From Pycnopodia helianthoides (Eukaryota > Echinodermata > Asteroidea > Forcipulatida > Asteriidae), in the NCBI GenBank assembly GCA_032158295.1, contig CM063253.1, positions 10,385,001-10,449,000 on the forward strand: a stretch of 64,000 nt of DNA. The letters are read 5' to 3'. The translations under genes and the position numbers were made by a program. Numbering within the stretch: the stretch's first letter is position 1; the number at the start of each line of letters is the position of its first letter. The notes beneath the pieces were generated by a model. It saw only the letters and a program-made list of their open reading frames with translations. It did no database searches and was not told the origin of the DNA. Of the stretch, positions 1 through 11,600 are shown one piece after another.

Positions 1-479
1 CTCCTAATTTGTTGTAGTAATATATTTTCTATTGGATATATCATGATTTATGAAACCTGTACAGGCGTGCGATACTTATCTAAAGTAAAAGGACTGGATT
101 TATTTTTATCATTTCATTCGCTGAATTGCACTTCCAAACAAAGTTTAAATTTGCAAAAAATACCAATTTCAAAGTATACTAAAAGAAACTCAGATGAAAA
201 TGTTCATGCAATGATTTCGTTTTATACTCGACTGGTTGCTCAAAGTTTTTTTTTTTTAAATCAATCCTCAAGCAGTTATGTACTTTCCCTTCTATTAAAA
301 TCAAATGTTCTTCTTCGTGTTATGTTTTTTCCATTCAAAGGATTTTTAACTTCCACAGACCCTCAGTCCTCTACACCTCATTCAGTTATTTAGACTGCTT
401 TGGGTCTTCAATACCCTCAGTCCCTAGGCCCACACCCACCCTCCCACTCTCCCCTGTGCTTGTTCCTACTGACACAGTT
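1..479. other. No gene recognised
   Basis: AT-rich sequence, then CT-rich sequence from about 400. An open frame at 43-393 on the plus strand has low-complexity, intron-like composition and no recognisable domain, so I do not call it a gene. Confidence 0.5.
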
Positions 480-745
480 CAGTGAGCACACACTCCCCAC
501 ACACTAGTCCAAGGCTCCGGAGCAGGATCCAGTTCTACCATGCATCACCGAGCTCCATTTCCCGCTTCTACTTCCCGCCTTCGTGCATTCACCAAGCTAA
601 TCCACTTCCAAGTACTTAAGCAGCATCCAGCATCAGAGTCAAGCTTTCTCCAGAAGACGATCAGAGCATACTGATCGAAACGTCGAGTTATATATCACCA
701 ACGGTTCTTTTCAGAACCACCTCAACTCAATAAGAGACAAGTATT
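480..745 (+). repeat. Possible 3' tail of a Penelope-like (GIY-YIG) retroelement
   Basis: Two hairpins lie close together: GATCAG-agcata-CTGATC (about 658-675) and GGTTCT-tttc-AGAACC (about 702-717), separated by GAAACGTCGAG. Hairpins followed by GAAACGTC-type sequence are, as I recall, common just after the endonuclease frame of Penelope-like elements. Short plus-strand stretches such as PEDDQSILIETSSY fit the end of such a frame. A related coding remnant lies at 7450-8070. The family assignment is inference. Confidence 0.35.
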
Positions 746-959
746 ACATGGTTGTCACCGCAAACCTTTTCCATATTTCCACAGACCATTCAATATATTG
801 GATGGTAACCAGGTGTTCAACATTTGTAAACGATGTTTTTCTTATGTAAATGACGTCGAGTAATTGAGTAGGCTCGGCAGTTATTATATGAAGGAAACTT
901 TGGACCCCATGTGTGCGTCTTCCCATCTAGCCATGGTTGTCTTTCTTCATGGTATCACC

Positions 960-1070
960 GAAGCAGCACGAACGTGATTGGCACAGGCTGATTGGCTAAT
1001 TTCTGACTGGCCGCTTTCCAATTGGCCGAAACGCACTCTATTGGTGTGAATAATTATGACGTAATGCTTC
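960..1070. promoter_or_regulatory. Cluster of CCAAT boxes with a CRE-like site
   Basis: Four ATTGG (CCAAT) motifs lie at 977-981, 991-995, 1021-1025 and 1040-1044, followed by TGACGTAA at 1057-1064. The surroundings are richer in CpG than the flanks. NF-Y and CREB/ATF sites in this arrangement are typical of animal proximal promoters. No exon is visible beside it, so the gene it might serve (outside the window to the left, or a noncoding RNA) is unknown. Confidence 0.35.
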
Positions 1071-2440
1071 TCGCAACTCTACCGTCCCATAGTATTTATC
1101 ACCTCGATCCCGCGGATTTGCTTGCTCCTAACGTGGTAAACTTTATAGTTAGGGGGTGAAGGAAGGGCGTGTAGACGTGGGAACGTAAAGGAAAGGGAAA
1201 TTCCCTCGGTGAGAAATCATCTCGCGGTCAGGAAACGTTGGGCAAACCTTTTTATGCAACATGGGGATCGGAATAAACACCGAGGCACAAGCTTGTAAAT
1301 GTTTGTAGAGATCGCAACGTTCAATCGTTGAGGTAGAAACCATGAATTAATTGTGTCGGAACCAGTGATAAAAAGCACACAAAAATATGCCATTCTGTTT
1401 TTATGGAATATGGATATTAAATTCAGTGATTTTATCTGAGCGGTTTATGGTTTATCCATACAGTCAAGCCTTGTTTGTTTATTTTATTGCTCATGTCTCC
1501 CCCTGCATGCGGCGAAACCCCTTTTCCGTGTTCACAATTTTTTACGGATACACGTATTGACATATCGGCGATATTTACCCGACGATTTATCGCCAGTCAA
1601 AATTTACGATATCGTCCAGGGCTAATCTGCTACCATGGAGGAATGTGTTTTACTGGAAGACGCATGATCGATGTCGTTATTTGACAGACAGGTCAATAAA
1701 TTACTCGGAAGCGACTTGGTCGGAAGCGACTAAATGAAGTCTATGATCACGATCTGGCTCCTCACGTTAAATGTGTGCATTCGAAGACCAACGATTTTTA
1801 CCAAAACGTATACCAGACTAAGGCCGCACATCATGATCGCGATCTGAGTTCGTTCGAATCCACTCTCGTTAGTGTACAATGCACAGTGTCACGGCTGCGT
1901 CGACGTGCGGGCTCAATCAAATTTAGATTCGAAAAGAAGAAGGAAAACTGGTAAAACAAATCTCAGCTTTACTATCTGCAGTTTTTTAACTTTTCCACAC
2001 AAAAAAATAAATAAATAAAGTTTAGTAATTTTTTCACTAAAATTATAAAAATTTGACAACACGGCTTCAACCAACATGACCAAGCCGTGCATCAAAATTT
2101 TGCCCTAGTTTTCAGCCCAACTGGCCGTGCTAACACGGCTCGCTAGCTAACACACTGGATGAGAGTCTTAATTAACACCGTTATTGAGTTTCAAGATGTA
2201 ACATTATTCAATGTGCTTCATGATGCAATGCAGTATCAAATAGTAAAACATCACATTTGTTAAAATTACTGAACATAAATTAATGATTTTCATTATCTTA
2301 AAAAAAAATGAATTCAATGGCAATACAAAACTTTTCAAAACAAAAATTAAGAAACATCCTAGTAAGATCCCTTGGGTCAGTGTCAGTATGACTGAACCAA
2401 TTATCTTCTATAATTATTAAAGTCATGAACCCAATGAATT
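1071..2440. other. Sequence downstream of CTNS, no gene recognised
   Basis: The CTNS stop codon is at 2441-2443, so its 3' UTR must lie in the upper part of this interval. I saw no clear AATAAA on the minus strand close to the stop. The rest has only short open frames without recognisable domains. Confidence 0.4.
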
Positions 2441-2669
2441 CTATTGGTTTAAACCATTTATACTGGTAGACGACTCAGTTGCCTTCTTCACTAGATTTTC
2501 TTTTTCAGTCCCCTTGTCTTTATCATCTTCAGAATTATCAGATTCTTCAGAATTGGGCGCGTTTCCACGATACAGAATGTAGTGTTGAACAATGAATAGC
2601 ATGTCGAACAGAATAGAAAAAAACCCAGGCCAAACTTGGTAGGATCACCAAATATAGACGTCCAGTCAT
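2441..2669 (-). CDS. CTNS: CTNS coding exon 8 (terminal, frameshifted)
   Basis: The acceptor is TTGACAG|ATGACTGG. The first codons complete [18 protein letters not shown], nearly identical to human cystinosin. The plus-strand A run at 2617-2623 has seven bases; eight would restore the family sequence [17 protein letters not shown] followed by an acidic tail and a TAG at 2443-2441. As printed, the other frame runs to a stop at 2491 and loses most of the last membrane segment and the tail. A homopolymer sequencing or assembly error is the simplest explanation. Confidence 0.9.
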
Positions 2670-5600
2670 CTGTCAAAAAATGAAAGGCAGTAGAAGTATA
2701 TAACTGTATATTAGTTTATGTTAGAAGAACACCTTAGAATAAGAACTAATACCTTTGACTGGTGGCTTTCAGGATGCAACAGTAGGCAAAATCAAAATAT
2801 CTGGCCAAGAACTTGTATCGCAATTGGTAAAGCCATAAAAATCAGTAACACTTAGACATCACATGTTCGTGGACAAACACAAAGCTGTTCCGATTTGTTT
2901 TACTTTGATTAAATGCTCCAGATCTTTAAAGTGAGCCTGATTTGACATTGAAGACCCTTCACCTTTGACAGGCCCTTATTTTGACTTATTTATTAAGTGT
3001 GCCTAAAAACCTAAACCTGATCTTAATTTTGATACTGAATCTAATGCTGATTTCAAACCTGACCCTAACTTTTACCTTCATTCTAACTGAACCATGTGCT
3101 GTAGGACCCTAATTTGCACCCTCAACCCACTTTATTCAAGAATTGTGTTTTGTTTGTTTTGAGCTTCCTGTTTAGATCAGAAAAAAAGGTCAAATGGGGT
3201 AATATTTTTAAGGCCAAATGTGTCATGAGCTACAAGACGGCACAAAGATTATGATTTAGTATGACATGTGGTTCAGGAGATATGACTTTTTAGATTTAAA
3301 CTTCCTATTTGGACCGGAAGGGAAGGTCGCATTTGGGGTCATATTATTAATGAAATTTCCCACTGGGATTTTCTCTTCTGGTAACAAATTACTAATCTAC
3401 GATACCTACAAAAGCATTTTTATTTTAATTTTATTTTTGTGTGTGTGTGTCCGTGATGGGAGGGATGGTATAAGAGGTGAGTATTTTCTTACTAGAATAA
3501 CAAATCCCTGTGGAATTGTGATTTTCTTATTTGAACTTCCTGTTAGGCCCGGAATGAAAGGTCAAAGTGGGGGTCATGTTTTTGATTAAAATGTCAAATG
3601 TGTCAATGTTACAAGACGGCACAAAGAAAATGACTATTGGGCATGTGGTTCAGGAGATATGATTTTTAAATTTAAAAACTTCCTGTTTGTACCGGAAGTA
3701 AAGGTCAAAGTGGGGTCGTGTTTCTTAATAAAATGTTTCATGTGCTGTAAGCTACACAACGACGGCACAAAGATAAAAAATTTATGATAAGCGGTTCAAA
3801 AGATATGGACTTTTAAATAATCAACTTTGAATTAATGTAATTTGACACCTGATGACATCTTTCCCTGTTCTTAAAGAGGCACTACTAAAAAAGAAATAAT
3901 CTAACAGTGAATACAACACATTGCACTTCAATTGTATAATGACTTAAATAACAACCATCACCTTCCATTGTCATAACCAGGTTATTTGTAAAAAATATTT
4001 TCATGCAGTATTGCTGACAGGCAACTGGTTAACCACTCAAACAAGATTGTGAAATTCCTTTGTGCGAGACTCGATTACACATGTTAAATGACATTACAAA
4101 AAAGCCCCAAAAGTGATCTTAAAGAACAGGAGAAAGAGCTTAATAACTTCATATAATTTGTTTTGCTATAAATCGGGTTAATTCATTTGATATATTTTGT
4201 GACATCAAGCTAACACTCTTTAAAATGTTGCTTGCTGAAAATGCACCTTTAATCAGTACATACACTTAAATAACTTCATGTATGAATCCAGTACTCCCAA
4301 TATATGGTCAAAATAATGTGAATGATCTTTCTTCAGTGACATTGATTTCAAATATGTGTTTTGCAAAAAAAAACGTTTGAGTTTTAATTTTTATTAAGAC
4401 ACCTTATCTCAAAGTTTTGCTTGTTACCCCAATTTGTTTGATTCAGCACCCCTAAATTATTTGACAAAACCAACAATTTATGTGCACATTCAGTTTGCCA
4501 TGGAATAATATTGACTTACCATTATTGTAAGACAGCAAAAACATCTGCACCAGGCTGAAGGAACCACCAGTAAAGTCTAGCAACACATTACCTATGCTCC
4601 AGCCATAAGTGCTCTTTCTTTTGTAGTTCATCCATGCCTGTAGAATGACGATAAAAATTGGTTTCTATCACGAGGAGAAACTCCTGAAGGTTTATTTATA
4701 CTAAACATGAACGTGAATAGTGGGAAAACTTTGATAAAATTTATGATATAGTTACTTAGTCACAGAGCCATGCCCATGCAACAACGTAACCCATAAGGAT
4801 ACAAAACGTCTATTGTTACCTACTTTTCATTGCAACATCATCATGTTCAAACCAGAGCATGACAATACCATTTTGTTTTACTTGCTAGACGTACAACGTA
4901 CATGCTCTCCTTATTAAGTTATTCCACTAATTTAAGGGACTTACAGTGGGATGGGAAGACCTGATGTGTGTGATTAATATGAATCAAGCCAAAGGCCAGG
5001 TTTATTAGAAGTTTCCTGCCCAAACTGCTTGACTATGCAGACCAATGTCCCACTCATTATACAGTATTGTACTACTGTGGATGTCGGTAAAATATCATTC
5101 CCAAAATTGAAAGTTTACAACTTTACAACAGGGCAGTTATCAAGGTAAAACTACACCAAATACAAGAGCTCAAAATACACACTCTGGCTGCTTGTGAGGC
5201 AACCTCTTTTCTTTACTACAATTTGTAGAGTAAAACATAAGACACTAGACATTAGCAAAAAGTAACTTACCTGAGGTACATATTTGATAATTGAAACAAC
5301 AAGCTTGATGTAGGAAAAATAGTACAGAAACATCAGCCATGATATGAGCTTTTCATAAGATGCAGCTGTGATGATTAGAGTGATGAGTGTAAACAACCCA
5401 GCCACGCCAGAAAGTAGTTTACAGACCATTGACACTCTTTGGCCACCTCTCTAATAAACACAAAAGAAACATTTAATTCATGATGTTATTTGTTCTTCAT
5501 TTACTTCCGAGTCATAATAAATGTATTAAAAAAAATACCACAAAGGAAAAACAAATCATTAATTAGTAAATTCATTTATTCATCCTGGTTTAATGCAGTT

Positions 5601-8600
5601 TGGTTTGACTGAAAGGTTTAACAACATAGTTTCACCTACTATCCACTTTGTACATTATACATAAATTTCTGGTTTATTATTATTAAATTAATAAAATTGA
5701 AACATGTGGCCCTAAGGGCAAAACCACTTCAGAATACATATACAAAAATTGCATTAGAATATTAAAAACTTTACAAATTACAACAAACACATGAGCCAAG
5801 TGGCAATCAGCACTCACAGCAAAATGAAGAGAAAAATGAGAACAGACAATTTAAATTGGGTAGTGAGCACTTATCTCATTCAACACTCTGTATTCACTTT
5901 AGCTGAGGATCATTTAATAGTTGGCAAGTGTAAAGTTTAGTTGCTGTGGTTTTGCAATGCACAAAGTATCACATGCATAAACGCACATTTAATGTGCATT
6001 TAATACCAACACAGTTTTAGTGGGGAAAAGGGGGATTGTTGCTCAGACCTGCCAGCCAATCAAATGTGCTGGTAATTTGACCATTCAAATTTGTTTTTGC
6101 TTTTCTCCAGAGACCAAGAAGGACCTTCAAAAACATCTATCAAAATATTTTCTTTAATGAGTTTGGCTTATATTGCAAAACATTTCCCATAGACTTGAAG
6201 ATTTTCCTGAAATTCCAATGGAGTGCCCTTTGCAAAATGAAAATGGCCTCGCCCTCTCAAAGCAGAAATTCAAGGCCTGTATTGAATTTGTTGTGAATTT
6301 TTTAGTAAACTTTACTTTGTCTCAGAAATTATATGTGTGAAAGCGATGTAGTCATTCCATAAACAATTCCATCTCTTTCTGCAAGTGTACATTTTTGGGT
6401 TGTGAAAAAGGCAGACACAGGTTACAGCTGTTGCAAACTGCTTACCAACAAAAAGAACACTTTGACCCTTGTAGAGTTTTTTTCTCAAAGGCTACAGGAT
6501 ACAACGATAGACAAGTATGTTAGTGTAACACTTACGGCATAAGGTTGGGTGGGCAAGTTGTTATGGAAAGAGAGAAAGGGTAGAAAGACAACAGAAGATG
6601 CAGGTGAACAAAGAAAGTATCAGAAATTAGAAAATGAGGGTATTATAAGGAGTTGGCTACAAACACAGGGGAGAGCTAGAAAGATGGTGCAAAATTGAAT
6701 CCCCCTTTTTCCCAAAATGGAGTGTGGCTGGCAGCTTATTCCAAATGGCAGGTGACCAGAGCAAATAGTTCTAGTTGTATTTTCTGCCAAAAATGTTAGG
6801 AGAGACAAGGAGATAAGCTCACGGGGACACTGAGGAGTCATCTATGCAGGATCTTAAAGATGAGGACACAAATCTTGAAGCAGATCCTCTTGGGGATTAG
6901 TTAGTAGCTTTCTCAGAGCTGGAGAAGTGTGGCTGTATTTTCCACATCAGACAATGACCTGAGCTCTGCATTATTCAGAACACTTTGCAAGAAAGATATA
7001 GCGGGAAGGTCATTTAGTAGAGCTTTGAAACAATCCAGACATGAAGAAACAAAAGCATGACTGACATTCTCTGCTGTTTCTTGTGAAAGGTCATCTGCAC
7101 AAACAATTGTTTGCAAACTTGTGTGCATCCATTTGTGTCAACACAACTCCTAATTTATGCTGCAGACTCAATTTCATTATTGCAACCATCCACTTAAGAA
7201 CTAGATCATATCGACAATTGGTTAGGAGATATGGCAATGGTGTGAACAGTGTTCTCAACAGAGACAGGTTCAAATGTTGTCAAATTAGCAGAAATATTGG
7301 AAAATGGCTCAAATGATTCAACTGTGGCTGCAAGGTCTCTTGTTGAATTACAAACTTTCTGGATCTTGTCAGAAAAACTAGACACAGAATCTGTTTGCTA
7401 GATACAGGTTACAATCGCTAAATGGTAAAGCAGCAGTCTCTGAAACACCAAGGAGGTTCTTGACCATCTTGAATAAATCATTCAGATCACAAGAATATTT
7501 TGTTATTTTACAGTTCTTATGCCAAACTGTCTTTTTGTCTCACCGACATGCATTTTGGGGCAACTTTTGCAATAATCTTTTATTTGTCTTGCTTATCTTT
7601 GGGGTGAATCAGTACATTTCTGATGGTGGTGTGGAGATTCATAACTGATGTGATGCCATGATCTTTAAGTGCTCTGCTGACCCTCTCTGAGTGGCCTGCG
7701 ACATATGGAATGCCGACATTGCTTTTATTTTTGCTTTCTTGATCTGGCTGATGAATGTTTGTTGTATTTCATTTGTTTCTTTACTTTATCCACCGTCCAC
7801 TTTGGGGGTATTCACACAATGCTAAGGCTTCCCTGATGTGTTCCTTCTTGGTCTGGTCTTCTTCTTCAGTGACTATTGTATCTTTTCTGTCAAGCAGAGT
7901 CCCGATAATACCTATTTTCTGGTGTTGCCAATTGAAGAAGCTGGACTGTCTCCAAGAAAAACACATTTTACCATTCATACTGAATGCGGGCGGCTGGACA
8001 TCATTGTGGATGAGACTTCTGGGCTGACCCCTTTGTTTAAATCACCCTCAGTTTTAATGAAATTCACCCCATAAGTGTGGCTGGGACGGATTCGTCACCC
8101 CACAACATTGTAAGAGCGGACAAACAGACAGATATCTTTAGTGGAGCAACATCCCATTTGTTTTCTATTATCCCTTTCTTTAATCTTTCTTGTTAAAAAC
8201 ATTGTGGGGTTACCGTTAAAAAAAAACATAACAAAAAAAAACAAAAAAAAAACACAAGTAAAGTTCCTATATAAAAATCACCCCACAATGTCTATCTTGT
8301 AAGAGCAGACAGACAGACCAATGGAAATTGTCATTGCATACATGTAGGCATACTCTGCTTTGCAGCTTGCCAAAAAGGGAACACATAAATGTACATAATT
8401 AATCAAACTCACGTCATATATAAGGCACTGGAAGATTGTAAATGATGTTATTGCAATAGCATGGAGAGTAAACACAACATCATTCAGTAAGACTGGATTC
8501 ACCCCATATGGGTTTTGGGCAAGGTATTCTTCCTAGAAAATAAAACAAAACATATTATACATTTTATTAAAATTAGTTACTATACATTTTTCAAAATAAA

Positions 8601-11600
8601 TTAATTTTGGGAATTAAATTAGTGCGAGTTAAATGTTCAAGTCTGTGGGCTAGAAGAGTGTTCACCATGCAGCATCCATTTAGAGCATGAATTCCAGTAC
8701 CCTTTTTCCCTCTTTAAATGGGGGAAATGAAGAGTAGCACGACAGGTGCATGCTTGTACATGCTACACCATGACATTTCTCAGGCATATACATCACCCAT
8801 CAACAGACCGCAACCGAAATACTAATGTTAAAATTAATTATGACATCATCCAATGTCACGTGACGTCACCTTGAAAGTGCAGTTTTAAAAGGATCAGCTC
8901 TGTGTTTCGTTCAAAACCAACACACAGCTCTAGTCTTTACATTTTTTTATTAACAAAGAACATTAACAATTAACTTTGTTTTGGCAGAGCAGGTGTCTCC
9001 ACCACTTAACCATCAAGCTTACTTGGTGGTGAGAGGAAAACTTGACTCCTAAACTTTTTAAATGGCAATGTAATTTAACATTAATGGCTAAATAATGCAA
9101 TTTTTACATAAAAGCTTGCTTAGGGTCTGTCCGAAGTTTTCAACATTTTCTTGGTAAAGAATAAGGCGGGGAGAGGGGGTAGGAGAGCATGTAAAACTTT
9201 AAAAGTATACATAGTACATATTCAGGAACGGATCCAGGATTTTTTTTAAGGGGAGGGCACACCTAGTTTTTTCAAATGTTGACCAACATACATACCTACA
9301 GTGTGTGGTCTGTGCCGTGGCCCCTATGTTTAATTGGTTTATGTAAGTATGCCTACATGTACATGACAACGGGCTGGACAACGATGCATAAGTTAACTGC
9401 ACGCAGTAGCATTGATTATACAGAGATCCTCTTATGACTGGAGAGGGTGGTGGTCCAGGTAACATGTTATCAGGTGGCACACACCATTTGCTATGTATTA
9501 TAGTGTGGGGCATTTCTAAGAGACAAACCAGCAAGCAAAGCCTTACGCGGGGATCTTGTTTTTGTACATTGGGTGCTCTTTGGAGCAATCTAGGACGCTT
9601 CAGAGGCATTTTACACATTATTTTTACCAAGTTGAACATATGCCTTTTAACAATTGTTTTGGAAACTGGTCAGCTAAAATAACAGGGCCCCACGCTAGCC
9701 TTTAATACAGAAACAGCATTCTAGCGAGGATGTAATTCTACTATAATAAACAACACAAAGCCTTTACAGAGTGTGGTTCGGGGCCCGCTTTAGGGCACCG
9801 TGAATTAGTTTAACATTAGATGCTCTCTTGTGTAATCTTGAATATTTTAATGGCAATTAACACATTGTTTTTACCCAGGTTTAAAGAAAATGTGCTTTGT
9901 TTGCCTTTTAGCAACGTGATTGTTTTGCATTTGTTAATTCTTTTTTAGGGAGAACATTAGATGCTATCTGGTACAATCTACATGTAAAACATTTCACAGG
10001 CGTTTTACTCATTATTTTTTTACCTACATGTAGATCAAATTAAATTTGCTTTTCTGTCAATGATTTGTTTAATTTTTTTCCTGGAGGAAATAAGGGGGAG
10101 TGTGTGCCTAATGACCACTTCCTTTGATCAACTATTATCTATGGTTCATCGCCCTCAGCCAACTTAGACTAAGACGGTAGACTAAGACGCTGCACATTTT
10201 TAGAATTTTCGTTCCATGTTTTATGACCATCAGTTCGAGTGACATATTCAAACCAATACATTTAATAGTAGAATTGCTCACAAAAGCAGAGATCTCACAT
10301 TTTTTGTTGACATGACATCGTTCAAGGCGACACTTTTGATGTTGAGCCCGTCTAAAAATTAAAGTCTCTTCATCCTTGTCCCACAGTTTTTAAGTAAACA
10401 AAAATAATGTATACAAATTTATCTGACCAGTAAGTCAACAGTTTCAGGGGTAAAAATATCTATTGAACACAACTGTTGGCCTGATGTGAAACGGGTTTCA
10501 TGGTATTCATAACAAACGTGCAGATGTACAGCAACTATTGCTGTTTATTGCAGAATGTTGCTTTACCATTCCCACTGTCTTCTCTCTCTTTCTTTGGTTT
10601 TCCTCTCTCTAAATATATTTTGTTTGGGGGGAGGGGGGTCAAATTTTACTTTGGGGACATGTGCCCCCCCCCTCCCCGCGCCTGACATCAAATTGACAGG
10701 AAAATGTTAAGTACCAGTTTGGGGAGGGAAGGCGGGTCTTCAAAAGTAGCACTCTCTGTACAACCTGAAAAATTGTGAAAACCTTGGATGGTCCCTGAGT
10801 GGCTATTGAAAAAGATTAAAGCATTCTTGCACAAACCAATTTTTGAACATGTACCTTAATTTGCGGGATCCAAAACATACCAACGTTGAAGATTCCATAT
10901 GCGGTGAAGCCAATAATGTTGTATGTCAAAAAATCAAAATTTAGCCCTTTTACACTGAAAGAAGAAACACAATTAATGTATTTAAGATCAAAATCCTGCA
11001 AATATTTTACTTAACCTGAATTAAGTAATATTAAGTGTATACATACACAGGTGGTGTAAGGTAATGAAGAGACAACTTTGCCCGAGGAAATTTTTGGTGA
11101 ACTTCTAACACCAATTGTAAAGTTAATTCATCTTTGAAAATAAAGTGTGATATTTCATTTTCTTGTTCATTATACTTTTCTTCATATTATCTTTAAAAAT
11201 CACCAAAATGTTAACTTCATGTGTATGTTGGTAAATTCCTTCTGAAATACAATGTACATGTAGCTGATTTTGGATACTCTGGAATCAAATCTTTGCTGCG
11301 TGATACAATGTACACAAAATGGAAGTTTGAACAATGTTACAATTTGCTTGTTTAAATGTAAAGTGAAGCGTAGTAAAACATGGCTGATGGAAAACAGCCA
11401 ACTGTTCAGGGCCCAATTTCATGGCTCTGCTTACCGCCAAATTCTGCGCTTGCAATCACCATTCTTCTCTTACGGGGCAAGCGCTGAATTTCTGTGCTAA
11501 CTATATAAGCGAAGAATGCCTAGTAACAAGGAGTACGCATGCACACAAGCAAAAACTTCCTGCCAACCTGTGAAATACGCTTGATGTAAGTGCGGAATTC

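Noticed and set aside
43..393. 116-codon open frame on the plus strand
   Set aside because: Composition is low-complexity and intron-like, no domain is recognisable, and there is no splice or promoter context.
650..700. Possible hammerhead ribozyme, because of CTGAT...GAAAC wording
   Set aside because: CTGATC runs directly into GAAAC without the stem II helix, and the CTGATGA core is absent.
6500..7320. Several minus-strand frames in CTNS intron 5 (for example with [18 protein letters not shown])
   Set aside because: They change register often and match no family I can name; probably eroded mobile-element sequence.
9199..9639. 146-codon open frame on the minus strand
   Set aside because: It lies in CTNS intron 4, has no recognisable domain and overlaps low-complexity and repeat sequence.
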